Below are positions 1 to 7,603 of a DNA stretch of 64,000 nucleotides, piece by piece; position 1 is the stretch's first letter, and each line of letters opens with the position of its first letter. The translations under genes and the position numbers were made by a program. The notes under the pieces were generated by a model. It saw nothing but the letters and a program-made list of their open reading frames with translations. It was not told where the DNA came from and ran no database searches. Source of the DNA: Hymenobacter telluris (GTDB lineage: Bacteria > Bacteroidota > Bacteroidia > Cytophagales > Hymenobacteraceae). Location: the NCBI RefSeq assembly GCF_017313265.1, contig NZ_JAFLQZ010000001.1, positions 62,001 to 126,000 on the forward strand, written 5' to 3'.

Positions 1-244
1 TGTTCTGACCGTCGATGCGCAACACGTAGCCGCCGAAAAAGCTGCACTGCTCCTCAATGATTCGTTCACCGTCGAAATAGCCCTGCAGATGCGCCTTCGC
101 CAAGGCCTTGATAGCGCCAAGTGGTATGTCAGTAATCCTGTAAAAAGGTGTGTTAACTGCAAAAGGAGAAATCGAGGCAAGAGCTTCTGCCACCTCAGGA
201 TGCCGAAGGTCAACTTCTATAACGGGTATCAATTCAGCTTTCAT
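1..244 (-). CDS. Hypothetical protein, C-terminal part cut by window edge
   Basis: An open frame runs leftward from an ATG at 242-244 to the window edge without a stop (81 codons). The protein begins MKAELIPVIEVDLRHPEVAE and continues through a stretch containing FFGGYVLRIDG. There is no signal peptide or membrane segment, so it is probably cytoplasmic. I recognise no family. The upstream flank and the gene body share a 16-bp repeat (near 88-103 and 247-262), which suggests a dispersed repeat touches the 5' end. The missing C-terminus prevents any functional call. Confidence 0.55.
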   Translation of the reverse strand, partial: MKAELIPVIEVDLRHPEVAEALASISPFAVNTPFYRITDIPLGAIKALAKAHLQGYFDGERIIEEQCSFFGGYVLRIDGQN

Positions 245-293
245 ACTTTACCGCAGATGCGCCTTCGCAAGCTCAGGATGACAAGCATCTACT

Positions 294-1337
294 CTACAAC
301 GCCACCTTTTTTTCGCCCTTGTTCACGCTCACTATCCACTTGGTCAGCCCGCTCATATAGGTTTGCTGGTCGTCGTAGAGGCTCATGTGGCTGCCGTTGG
401 GGCAGATGAGGGCGGTGCCGTTTTGCACTTGGCTGGCAATGCGGCGCATGTGCTCGGGGTCCATGGTGTCGTACTTGCCGCCGATACTGAGGACGGGTAC
501 CGACAGTTTCGGCAGGTCCGGGGTCCGGTCCCAGTGTAGAAGCTTGCCGGAAGCGCCAAATTCGCTGGGGCCCTGCATGGTCACGTAGAGCGACTGATTG
601 GTTTTGCCCAGGGAGCGGGTCATGGGCTCAGGCAGCTCGGGTAGGCGGCAAAGGTGTTCGGCGTAGAAGTTCGGCTCCAGTAACTGCATGTAGCGCGGGT
701 TGGCGAAATCCTTTTTGGCTTCAATCTGGCGGATTTCGGCCAGCACTTCGGGCTTGAGTTGGGGCGCCAGCACCTCGTCGGCGTACTTGTTGTAGGCCGG
801 AATACTCATCATCATATTGCTGATGACCAGGCCTTTCAGATTCTGCTGGTACTTGAAGGCATATTCGGCCGCCAGAATGCCGCCCCAGCTGTGGCCGAGC
901 AGATAGAAGTTGTCCTTGGTTAGGTTAAGGGCTTTGCGCACTTGCTCTACCTCTTCCACGTAGCGCGGCAAGCTCCACATGGCCGTATCCTTGGGGTTGT
1001 CGGAGTTGCCGCAGCCGAGCTGGTCGTAGTAGATGAACTCGATGCCTTCCTGGGGCAGAAAGTTTTCCATGCACTCAAAGTACTCGTGGGTGGCACCGGG
1101 TCCGCCGTTGAGCAGCAGCACTTTCATCTTCGGGTTGTTGCCGAAGCGCTTGGTCCAGACCTTGAATGTGCCCTTGGGCGTGCTAATCGGAATGACTTGC
1201 ACGCCGCCGTCCTGCACGCCGGTTTCCTGGCTTTGGAAGTAGCTGGCCGCGGGAGCCGTGGCGGTTTCCGGCTTGGGTTGCGTGTTGCAGGCGGCGGTAA
1301 GCAACATTACAATAGGAAAGCTGAGAAACCTGTTCAT
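294..1337 (-). CDS. Proline iminopeptidase-like alpha/beta hydrolase lipoprotein (peptidase S33)
   Basis: Alpha/beta hydrolase of the proline iminopeptidase family, expected to cleave N-terminal proline or similar substrates at the envelope. Seen: GGPG oxyanion motif near residue 78, nucleophile elbow GHSWGG near 148-153 (Ser150), acid Asp in GGKYDTMDPE and catalytic His in NGSHMS, in the canonical order. Start chosen at MNRFL because it gives a signal peptide ending in a lipobox (TAAC, Cys17); an upstream start adding 8 residues is possible. Length (347 aa) fits the family. It is the only gene on this strand here and has no operon partner. The family call is firm; the true peptide substrate is unknown. 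Confidence 0.85.
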   Translation of the reverse strand: MNRFLSFPIVMLLTAACNTQPKPETATAPAASYFQSQETGVQDGGVQVIPISTPKGTFKVWTKRFGNNPKMKVLLLNGGPGATHEYFECMENFLPQEGIEFIYYDQLGCGNSDNPKDTAMWSLPRYVEEVEQVRKALNLTKDNFYLLGHSWGGILAAEYAFKYQQNLKGLVISNMMMSIPAYNKYADEVLAPQLKPEVLAEIRQIEAKKDFANPRYMQLLEPNFYAEHLCRLPELPEPMTRSLGKTNQSLYVTMQGPSEFGASGKLLHWDRTPDLPKLSVPVLSIGGKYDTMDPEHMRRIASQVQNGTALICPNGSHMSLYDDQQTYMSGLTKWIVSVNKGEKKVAL

Positions 1338-1670
1338 ATAATCAGATTTTGTTGAAGCCAATTTCTATACGTAGAAAGGGGGGATAGTAGAAGAAGTTGT
1401 CCACATTCGTCGGTTGCACAAGGCCCGGCAACCCAACAACTAAGATTTTTAAATAATTGATACATAGATTATTATAAGTAAAGGTTCGAATCCAGACGTG
1501 ACCTGAACAGAAAAAAGACACTATATCCCGAAGAGCTTTGCTTTATCTTCGTTGCACTTGCATGGTTGTCATCCCGCCAACGCATCGTCTGAAAAGACGA
1601 AGCCCCGGCTGTTGACGCAGCCAGGGCTTCAGGAAGTGGGTGGATAGCACACCCAACAACCTACGAAGTT

Positions 1671-1799
1671 ATGGGTAAGCGTGCAAGCAAGAAACAAGCC
1701 GACAAGGTCGGTTTGTTTCGCATCTCCCTAGAGTTGGTGAAGGCCGCACTAGGAGGAGCCATTCGAGCTGTGGTAAGCCACTGGCTCGAACATCCGTAA
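1671..1799 (+). CDS. Possible 42-aa small basic/amphipathic protein
   Basis: ATG at 1671, TAA at 1797-1799. The product begins MGKRASKKQADK and continues with an amphipathic alanine/leucine-rich segment ending HWLEHP. A lysine-rich N-terminus followed by a hydrophobic helix is typical of small membrane-active or peripheral proteins. It sits between structured hairpins, and a strong TTCG hairpin follows 10 bases after the stop, as expected for a small gene with its own terminator. There is no recognised homologue and no clear ribosome-binding site. It may be coding or the body of a non-coding RNA. Confidence 0.35.
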   Translation: MGKRASKKQADKVGLFRISLELVKAALGGAIRAVVSHWLEHP

Positions 1800-1808
1800 G
1801 ATGATGGG

Positions 1809-1838
1809 CGGCGGTCAGAGCTTCGGCTCTGGCCGCCG
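1809..1838 (+). terminator. 13-bp stem with TTCG tetraloop
   Basis: CGGCGGTCAGAGC (1809-1821), loop TTCG, GCTCTGGCCGCCG (1826-1838): 13 pairs with a single G-T wobble. A short TTTGG follows rather than a long T-run, so it may be a terminator or simply a stable 3' end structure of the small transcript just upstream. Confidence 0.5.
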
Positions 1839-2008
1839 TTTGGCTTGCGCGCACAGTGTATTTATGGTAGTGCGAAAGGTTATGCAAACATACGCACTTC
1901 ATGTATAAAAAGATGAAGGGAAATCGAAATTGCAAATTGCTATTACACAACGGTTGGCATAATCAAATCAACTACGAAATCCGATGAGACTGGCTGTAAA
2001 ACCAGTAA

Positions 2009-2743
2009 TTACCCCAGCGTATGGTACACGGCTTGTACGTCGTCGTCCTCTTCGAACTTCTCGATGAGGTTCATTACCTCTTCCAGCTGGTCGCCTTCGA
2101 GGTGGACGGTGGTGTTGGGCACGCGCTGGAGCTGGGCCGACGTAACGTTCAGGCCCTTTTCTTCCAGCGCCTTCTGCATCTGGCCGAAGTCCTGGAAAGT
2201 GGTTTCCACCACAATAAAGTCCTTCACGTTGCCTTGCTCGTCTTCTTCCTGGTCGGCGTACACGTCTTCGGCGCCGGCGTCAATCAACTCCAGTTCCAGC
2301 TCGTCGAGGTCGAGGCCTTCGGCGGCGAGGCGGAACACGCCTTTGCGGGTGAAGGTGAAGTCGGAAGAGCCGGCGGTGCCGAGGGCGCCGTTGCCGCGGT
2401 TGAAGTACATGCGCACGTTGGCCACGGTGCGGGTGGGGTTGTCGGTGGCGGTTTCAATCACCACGGCCACGCCGTGGGGCGCGTAGCCCTCATATACCAC
2501 TTCCTGGTAGTCTTTTTCCTCTTTGCTGCTGGCCCGCTTGATGGCGGCTTCCACCCGGTCTTTGGGCATGTTCACGCCTTTGGCGTTCTGCATGGCCGTG
2601 CGCAGGCGGGAATTGGCATCGGGGTTGGTGCCGCCTTCCTTCACGGCCATCACAATCTCCCGGCCGATGCGGGTGAAATCTTTGGACATCCGGTCCCAGC
2701 GCTTCATTTTGCGGCCTTTGCGGAATTCAAATGCGCGTCCCAT
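2009..2743 (-). CDS. yebC: YebC/PmpR family protein
   Basis: Member of the YebC/TACO1 family, cytoplasmic; members are described as transcriptional regulators and, more recently, as translation factors easing ribosome stalling. The N-terminus MGRAFEFRKGRK is followed by the family-typical KDFTRIGREI, AMQNAKGVNMPKD and EKDYQEVVYEGYAPHGVAV segments. The acidic C-terminal domain ends near EEDDDVQAVYHTLG. Length 244 aa is normal. It starts just left of a GGTGA-rich repeat that covers its leader. Family assignment is very safe; the specific target cannot be read from sequence. Confidence 0.95.
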   Translation of the reverse strand: MGRAFEFRKGRKMKRWDRMSKDFTRIGREIVMAVKEGGTNPDANSRLRTAMQNAKGVNMPKDRVEAAIKRASSKEEKDYQEVVYEGYAPHGVAVVIETATDNPTRTVANVRMYFNRGNGALGTAGSSDFTFTRKGVFRLAAEGLDLDELELELIDAGAEDVYADQEEDEQGNVKDFIVVETTFQDFGQMQKALEEKGLNVTSAQLQRVPNTTVHLEGDQLEEVMNLIEKFEEDDDVQAVYHTLG

Positions 2744-2748
2744 CTATG

Positions 2749-2778
2749 GTGAGTTGGTGAAATGGTGAGTTAGTGAGA
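2749..2778. repeat. GGTGA-rich repeat in the yebC leader
   Basis: Degenerate tandem of GGTGA/GTTGGTGAAATGG words, 5 bases upstream of the yebC start. The same wording recurs as the left arm of inverted repeats at 3354-3384 and 46852-46873, so this may be one arm of a decayed or half element. Confidence 0.6.
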
Positions 2779-2896
2779 ATTTCTGTCGGCGTGGTGGGGC
2801 CGAAGGGGCTGCAAGTTAGGAGAAAGCCGGGCGGGGCGCAATTGCAACTTCTGGTTTGGTGCGCCCGGCCGTGTGGCGTTTCGGCTGGGTGCCGCA

Positions 2897-3337
2897 CTAC
2901 TGCGCCCGGAGCGTGTAGGTGCTGGAGTTGCCGGCCGGGTAGCCCTCGATAACCAGCGTGAGCAGGTTGTTGCGCAAGCTGAACGTGCCTTGGTCGGTGC
3001 GGGACTGGCCTTTTTTGTCGGTGTACGTGAAGGTGATTTTGTTGCCGGTGAACGTGAAGCGGCCCGTCTGGTCGAAGGGCATGGGGTTCTGGTTGACGGT
3101 CAGGGTCAGGTGCTTCTGGTAGGTGCCGTCGGGGCGGAGGGTGAGGGTGCCGCCCACGCCGCTGGCTGCCACCGGCGCGGGGCCGCTTTCCTTGTCCAGG
3201 ATGCTGTAGGTGAGGTAGGTATAGGTGGTGAAAAACGACGGCTTGAGCGCAGCCACCGGGGCGGCTTTCCGCTGGGCCAGTACGGCCGGCGCGCTCAGCC
3301 CCAACCCGATACATAGAAGAAGATAACGCAGATTCAT
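2897..3337 (-). CDS. Secreted hypothetical protein, small beta-rich domain
   Basis: 146-aa protein with a signal peptide (MNLRYLLLCIGLGLSAPAVLAQ); an upstream in-frame start would add 23 residues encoded by the GGTGA-type repeat and was rejected. The mature part has alternating short strands (GTLTLRPDGTYQKHLTL, GRFTFTGNKITFTYTD, SSTYTL), a pattern seen in lipocalin-like or META-type small beta-barrels common in Bacteroidota. No catalytic motif is visible. It probably acts in the periplasm or outside. It diverges from hutG, with the 3354-3468 inverted repeat between them. The function is unknown. Confidence 0.8.
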   Translation of the reverse strand: MNLRYLLLCIGLGLSAPAVLAQRKAAPVAALKPSFFTTYTYLTYSILDKESGPAPVAASGVGGTLTLRPDGTYQKHLTLTVNQNPMPFDQTGRFTFTGNKITFTYTDKKGQSRTDQGTFSLRNNLLTLVIEGYPAGNSSTYTLRAQ

Positions 3338-3353
3338 GCTGAAAGGTAACACA

Positions 3354-3468
3354 AGGTGAGGTGGTGAAGTGGTGAGATAGTGAGTTTGATGTTCAATTTG
3401 CGTCACTTGCGCAATTAGTGTTGCTAAAACAACAACCTCACCATTTCACTATCTCACCACCTCACCTC
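3354..3468. repeat. Inverted repeat ending at the hutG start codon
   Basis: Left arm from 3354 (AGGTGAGGTGGTGAAGTGG and onward to about 3384) pairs with the right arm about 3437-3468 (ending CACCACCTCACCTC). The right arm runs directly into the ATG of hutG at 3469, so folding would place the ribosome-binding region in a stem. Same word family as 2749-2778 and 46852-46957. Confidence 0.8.
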
Positions 3469-4389
3469 ATGCCCGACTTCCTCCGCGACCTTATCCGCCC
3501 CGCCGCCGAACTGCCCGAAGCTGATGTGTGCCTGGTGGGCTTGCCGCTCGATTTCGGAACGGTGCTGGAAGGCGGCCGGGCCGGGGCCGTACACGCCCCC
3601 GACGCCATCCGGCGGGAGCTGCGGCGCTACCACAAAACCTACAACCTGGAGCACAACGTCAGCCTGGAAAATTTACGGATTGCCGATGCCGGCAACGTGA
3701 ACCTGCGCCAGCCCAACCACGAAGAAAACCACCGCCGCATCCGGGAGAAGCTGGGTGAGCTATGCCGGCAGTACCCGCGGGTGGTAGTGCTCGGCGGCTC
3801 GCATGATGGCACCTATAGCACCGTGCGCGGCCTGGTGGATGCCAGTGGCGGGCAGCCGGTTGGCGGCATCAACCTGGATGCTCACGCCGACGTGAAGCAC
3901 AAGCCCGACGTAATCAGCAGCGGAACGCCTTTCGGTAAGCTGCTGCGCGAAGAGTTTCTGGCCGGGCCTCGGTTCACGGAAATCGGCTTGCATTCCAACC
4001 TCAATACCAAAACCGATATTGATTTTCTGCACGAGCAGCAGGCGTATATCGTGCCCTTAGCCCACGTGCAGGCCGACGGCATGCCCAACTACATGCGCCG
4101 TGCGTTACAGCGGGCCGGCAGCCCGGCTTTCGTTAGCTTCGATATAGACGGTTGCGCCGAAGCCTACGCTCCGGCTGTTTCGGCGCCTAGCGCCGACGGT
4201 TTCACGCCCCGGCAAGCAACGGCAGCCGCTTTCTTGGCCGGGCAAGCGGCGGAAGTGTGCCTGTTTGAAGTAGTGGAGCTGAACCCCATCTTCGACCGGG
4301 ACCACCAAACGGCGCGCCTGGCGGCTACCATCATCACGGCTTACCTAACCGGCGTGGCGGCGCAGCTTACGGCGCAGCAGCAACGGTAA
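3469..4389 (+). CDS. hutG: Formimidoylglutamase-like ureohydrolase
   Basis: Arginase/ureohydrolase-fold enzyme, most likely hydrolysing N-formimidoyl-L-glutamate to glutamate and formamide (last step of histidine degradation). Metal motifs seen: GGSHD at residues 109-113, DAHAD at 137-141 and SFDIDG near 223-228. The third motif is followed by CAEAYAP rather than the usual DP.x.P, which fits the more divergent formimidoylglutamase branch. Start MPDFLRD chosen because the 17 codons upstream lie in the repeat arm. 306 aa is normal. The role is supported by hutU at 7604 and hutI at 63470, though no hut gene is adjacent. Agmatinase remains an alternative. Confidence 0.8.
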   Translation: MPDFLRDLIRPAAELPEADVCLVGLPLDFGTVLEGGRAGAVHAPDAIRRELRRYHKTYNLEHNVSLENLRIADAGNVNLRQPNHEENHRRIREKLGELCRQYPRVVVLGGSHDGTYSTVRGLVDASGGQPVGGINLDAHADVKHKPDVISSGTPFGKLLREEFLAGPRFTEIGLHSNLNTKTDIDFLHEQQAYIVPLAHVQADGMPNYMRRALQRAGSPAFVSFDIDGCAEAYAPAVSAPSADGFTPRQATAAAFLAGQAAEVCLFEVVELNPIFDRDHQTARLAATIITAYLTGVAAQLTAQQQR

Positions 4390-4413
4390 GTCCTGGGGGG
4401 GGTGAAACCAGCA

Positions 4414-4452
4414 AAAAGCCGTTCCGCTTACAGTTGAAGCGGAATGGCTTTT
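4414..4452. terminator. Bidirectional terminator between hutG and the MBL-fold gene
   Basis: AAAAGCCGTTCCGCTT (4414-4429) and GAAGCGGAATGGCTTTT (4436-4452) form a stem of about 15 pairs with flanking A and T runs, between two convergent genes. Confidence 0.8.
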
Positions 4453-4472
4453 GGGTAGTTGGAACCTAAGTT

Positions 4473-5468
4473 CTACGCCTGATACTTGCCGGAACCGGTG
4501 GGGAAGCGGCGCGACGAAACGTATTGGGTGGTGGGGTAACCCTCTTGCCTGCGGCGCTGCCGTTGCTGCACCAGCCAGGCCGCGCCGGCCAGCAAACCTA
4601 CGCCTACAATAGCCAGGGTCAGGCGCTGCGGGAACGAATCCTCGGGAGCGGGCGGCAGGTAGGCCACGCCGTTTTCATCGAGCCGGGCGGGGTCGAGCAC
4701 GTAGCGGCCGGTGGTAGGCATGGGGAAGAAGTTGGCCAGCTGCTGAAGGCCGTCGGTAGCTTCCACCCCCTGCACCACTGGGCCGTGGCCGCACCCGATG
4801 TTCTCAGGGCGCAGGCCCGCCAGCTTCTGCACCGATTCGCGCACCTGCTGCCAGTTGTAGTTGAACGGCGCACCCGCCACGCTCACCTTGGGCACCTGGA
4901 GCAGCAGCGCCGGCACCGACTCGTGGTTGGCGGTAGCAAAGGCGTCGGCGCCGAGCAGGGTTTTGTCTTTCTCGCGGAACAAGGCTACCTGGCCGGGCGC
5001 GTGGCCCGGTACGTGTACCCAGCGCCACTCCGGCAAGAACGGCACCTCTTTAGAATCGGTGGGGAGGGCCTGCACTATGCTGCTGAGCTGGAAGGACTGC
5101 GGCGGGAAAAACCGGGCCATGAAAGCCAGCGTGCCGCCGTTTTCCACGGTGGGGTCGGCGGGCGGGTACACGGCGCGGGCCGTCAGGAAGGGCAATTCCA
5201 AGGGGTGCGCCAGCACGGGCACTTTCCAGTGCTCGGCCAAGGCCAGCGCCGAGCCGGAGTGGTCCATGTGGCCGTGGGTGAGGAGGATGGCCTCGGGGTG
5301 GGTACCAGGGTAGAAAAGCTGGTCGGCTGCCGCAATAATGGCCTTTTCCGAACCCGGCAGGCCGGTATCAACCAGCACCCACTCGCCGGGAGTGGCCGAT
5401 TCCACGAAATACACATTAACGAACCGCTGGATGGTGAGCTGCGTGACGCCGGGAGCTACTTGTTTCAT
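4473..5468 (-). CDS. Metallo-beta-lactamase-fold hydrolase with C-terminal membrane anchor
   Basis: MBL-fold metal-dependent hydrolase. Seen: LVDTGLPG strand, the HxHxDH metal site in THGHMDHSG, a second histidine in VPGHAPGQVALF, the bridging Asp in LLGADAF, and GCGHGPVV near the end of the domain. After the catalytic domain (about 255 residues) comes a single hydrophobic helix (LAIVGVGLLAGAAWLV) followed by a basic tail QQRQRRRQ, so the enzyme is probably anchored in the inner membrane with a cytoplasmic tail. Start MKQVAPGV chosen as the conserved MBL N-terminus. Substrate unknown (glyoxalase II-like or lactonase-like). Confidence 0.85.
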   Translation of the reverse strand: MKQVAPGVTQLTIQRFVNVYFVESATPGEWVLVDTGLPGSEKAIIAAADQLFYPGTHPEAILLTHGHMDHSGSALALAEHWKVPVLAHPLELPFLTARAVYPPADPTVENGGTLAFMARFFPPQSFQLSSIVQALPTDSKEVPFLPEWRWVHVPGHAPGQVALFREKDKTLLGADAFATANHESVPALLLQVPKVSVAGAPFNYNWQQVRESVQKLAGLRPENIGCGHGPVVQGVEATDGLQQLANFFPMPTTGRYVLDPARLDENGVAYLPPAPEDSFPQRLTLAIVGVGLLAGAAWLVQQRQRRRQEGYPTTQYVSSRRFPTGSGKYQA

Positions 5469-5592
5469 AGTGTCGGGGGTAATGGTTGAGCTGGGTTTGG
5501 AAAGTAGTACGCAAATCTGGCTGGCAGGGAGACGCAGCAACCAGATTTTATAGGCTCGGCTGGGTGCATGGCACTACCGGCCACAAACAAGA

Positions 5593-5617
5593 GAAGCCAC
5601 CCATTGTGGGTGGCTTC
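5593..5617. terminator. Hairpin GAAGCCACCC/GGGTGGCTTC
   Basis: Perfect 10-bp stem with a 5-base loop (5593-5602 with 5608-5617), 125 bases upstream of the MBL-fold gene start and 66 bases past the end of the next minus-strand gene; it probably terminates the lipoprotein transcript at 5684-6067. Confidence 0.65.
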
Positions 5618-5683
5618 TAACTCAATTAATTCGGTAAGATTATCGGGTGATTGGCTTCCGGAGTTCAAGCAAGCCAGTGCTTT

Positions 5684-6067
5684 TTACTGACCGGTGGTAG
5701 TACCGCCCGCCGTAGTCATGCCGCCAGCGGTGGTGCCGGCCGTGGAGCCCGTGGTAGCACCGCCCGTGGTGGTAGAAGCACCGGCCGTAGAGCCGCCGGC
5801 GGTGGTGCCAGCCGTAGAAGTGCCGTCGGTGGTGGTAGCGCCCATGGTAGCGGAGCCATCCGTAGTGGTGCCCGTGCCACCCGACATCGACGTGTCGGAA
5901 CTCATGCCGGTATCCGTGCTGGTGGCATCAGAAGTGGAAGGCTCAGTTGAGGTGCCCGAAGCGTCGCTGGTTTCGCCGCCGGCCTGGCTGCCTTCGCCGG
6001 CCTGGTTGCCGCAAGAGGCAAATGTGAACGAAGCAGCGGCGAGGGCAAGAAACAATACCTTTTTCAT
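5684..6067 (-). CDS. Thr/Ser/Gly low-complexity lipoprotein
   Basis: 127-aa protein with a signal peptide MKKVLFLALAAASFTFAS followed by Cys-Gly, a typical lipobox. The rest is almost entirely Thr, Gly, Ser and Ala (repeats such as TTAGGTTT, GTSTAGTTAG) with a few acidic residues near the start, so it is expected to be unfolded and perhaps O-glycosylated on the cell surface. No domain is present. Start MKKV chosen over an upstream start adding 24 residues because it creates the signal peptide. Low-complexity coding repeats may vary in number between strains. Confidence 0.8.
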   Translation of the reverse strand: MKKVLFLALAAASFTFASCGNQAGEGSQAGGETSDASGTSTEPSTSDATSTDTGMSSDTSMSGGTGTTTDGSATMGATTTDGTSTAGTTAGGSTAGASTTTGGATTGSTAGTTAGGMTTAGGTTTGQ

Positions 6068-6391
6068 CGTGTTAGGTTGGTAAGAATGAGGTGTTTGGAA
6101 TGGATTGCCGGCAACATCAATAACTGCGTTGCCTGTCACTTACTACCAGTATCTAACGGGAAGTAACCCAGAAAAGATAAAACAGATCAAAATTTTATTA
6201 TATTATTCAGTTATCTAAGCCGCTATAGTCGAGCTACTAAGACAATGGAATACAGCGAATAGTGCAAAAAAAACCGGAGGAGCTTTAGGCAGCCAGTATC
6301 TCCCATACATTGCCTGATACTCAAAGTTTTGCAGACAAATGCGGTGGAAAGCGCAAGCGCAAGCCGCAACAGATTCCTGGAAAAAGCTAGG
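6068..6391. other. Intergenic gap, AT-rich
   Basis: The stretch near 6165-6215 is strongly AT-rich (ATTTTATTATATTATTC) and probably carries the promoter of the lipoprotein gene on the minus strand. No open frame, tRNA or strong hairpin was found. Confidence 0.4.
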
Positions 6392-6625
6392 CTAGTGGGA
6401 AGGTCGGGGCGAAGAATCTTCGTCGGGCACAAATTCCAGTAAATCACCGGGCTGGCACTCCAGCACCTGGCAAATAGCCTCTAGTGTGCTGAACCGAATG
6501 GCCTTGGCTTTGTCACTCTTGAGGATGGACAGGTTGGCCAGCGTGATATCCACGGCGGCAGCCAGCGCGCTGAGCGACATTTTGCGCCGCGCCAGCATCA
6601 CATCTAATCGGACGATAATGGGCAT
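6392..6625 (-). CDS. Small Cro/CI-type HTH regulator (YozG-like)
   Basis: 77-aa protein that is essentially one helix-turn-helix domain: MPIIVRLDVMLARRKMSLSA starts the first helices, AAAVDITLANLSILKS matches the turn and recognition helix, and FSTLEAICQVLECQPGDLL is the family-typical end. The acidic, disordered tail is short. It starts 5 bases after the stop of the DUF2975 gene, so the two are co-transcribed. In other bacteria this exact pair (DUF2975 membrane protein plus YozG-like HTH) recurs, suggesting a linked membrane sensor and repressor. That role is inference. Confidence 0.9.
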   Translation of the reverse strand: MPIIVRLDVMLARRKMSLSALAAAVDITLANLSILKSDKAKAIRFSTLEAICQVLECQPGDLLEFVPDEDSSPRPSH

Positions 6626-6630
6626 CGAGG

Positions 6631-7281
6631 TCAGACAGTTAATTCAGCTTCTTCCGTCAGCTCGACCCCGCGCTGGTAGCCGCTGGCCAGCACCACCAGT
6701 ATAGCGGCCGTCAGCCCACTCGATATCAGCGACGTTCCAAAATCCGCATTCGGCAGCAATTGATCCGTATACGGTGCCGCCAGGTGGCTCAGGTAGTTCT
6801 GCATGCCCCAACTGGCTACCCGCTGGTAGGCTTCGCAACCAAGCAGCAGCACGGCCAGCCAGCGCAGCCGCTGCACGTTGGCCGCGGTGAAAGGGGCGCC
6901 GGGTTTGATGTCGCCCAGAATCTTGAACATAAGTAGCGCAAACACCACCCCAGCCACCAATAGCGGCAGCGGCCCTTTCTCAGCGTTTACTAGGCGTAGC
7001 AGCACGCGCCGGATAGCATTGGGTTCCTGCACAACCAGTGTACCGGTTTGGGCGTGCAGCAGCAGCTTGGCCGGCTTGCCGCCCGCTACCTGTTGCTGGG
7101 CCTCGTCGAACGACTCGGAATCCGTCAGGCGCTGCCGGACATTCAGCATGACCACGTTGCCAGGCGTACCAGGAAACAAGATTTGGTAGATGCCATAAGG
7201 CACTACCCCCAGCCCCGCTATGGCCATAAGCAGGAAGGTGAAACGCATAAACTTTAGCAGAAACTGAGTTTTGCGGAGCAT
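6631..7281 (-). CDS. DUF2975 membrane protein
   Basis: 216-aa integral membrane protein with about four predicted helices: an N-terminal one near residues 12-35, LPLLVAGVVFALLMFKIL, LRWLAVLLLGCEA and TAAILVVLASG near the C-terminus. The PFTAANVQRLRWLA segment and the C-terminal GVELTEEAELTV are the hallmarks of DUF2975. A roughly 60-residue extracytoplasmic loop lies between helices 1 and 2. Start MLRKTQ chosen since the 16 codons upstream are not conserved-looking. First gene of a two-gene unit with the downstream HTH gene. Biochemical role unknown. Confidence 0.85.
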   Translation of the reverse strand: MLRKTQFLLKFMRFTFLLMAIAGLGVVPYGIYQILFPGTPGNVVMLNVRQRLTDSESFDEAQQQVAGGKPAKLLLHAQTGTLVVQEPNAIRRVLLRLVNAEKGPLPLLVAGVVFALLMFKILGDIKPGAPFTAANVQRLRWLAVLLLGCEAYQRVASWGMQNYLSHLAAPYTDQLLPNADFGTSLISSGLTAAILVVLASGYQRGVELTEEAELTV

Positions 7282-7603
7282 ACAAAACAGGTGATAATAT
7301 GGTGGGATTGTCAATAGCAAATGAAACAATTATTTATTGTTTATCAATAAATACTATCTGTTTTAAGGAAAATAATTGCTTTTGTTCGATGTGGTGTAGT
7401 TGCTCGATAAGCAGCGCCCTTCCGAGGTGTCACTAACGGACAGGCTACCAGTGCAAGCAAGCTGTGCGCCGTAGCAGCAAAGAGTATGACTGCCGTAGCT
7501 GGTGGCAGTGGAATGGGGCTGCAACCCACTGGAAATGAAGCTAGGGGAGAAAGGCGAAAAGTTTAACTTGCCTGCCTACCCACTTTTACCAGCTTTCCAC
7601 CCC
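7282..7603. other. Divergent intergenic region before hutU
   Basis: AT-rich block at about 7310-7375 likely holds the promoter of the DUF2975/HTH unit; the hutU side (7440-7600) is GC-rich. No coding frame with family resemblance and no riboswitch fold was recognised. Confidence 0.4.

Larger units (their letters stand above)
1585..1838 (+). ncRNA. Candidate structured small transcript with embedded small reading frame
   Basis: The segment contains a run of hairpins: a 6-bp stem with a GAAA loop (1585-1600), a 13-bp stem with one wobble (1599-1611 with 1618-1630, mutually exclusive at the edge with the first), a short GGGTG/CACCC stem near 1637-1655, a 42-codon reading frame, and a 13-bp stem closed by TTCG (1809-1838). 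Such stacking in an otherwise AT-rich gap is unlikely by chance and suggests a discrete short RNA or mRNA. No Rfam family is recognised. The strand is inferred from the embedded reading frame and the terminal hairpin. Confidence 0.35.

Noticed and set aside
1481..1510. tRNA-like GGTTCGAATCC T-loop wording
   Set aside because: No matching acceptor, D or anticodon stems can be drawn upstream and no CCA or 7-bp acceptor partner follows.
1669..1950. Minus-strand frame across the structured small transcript
   Set aside because: It runs through hairpin arms and lacks any domain; the plus-strand reading with flanking terminator is more sensible.
5651..6083. Plus-strand Val/Pro- and Ala/Gly-rich frames opposite the Thr/Gly lipoprotein
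   Set aside because: Mirror images of the low-complexity lipoprotein repeat; no signal peptide or domain of their own.
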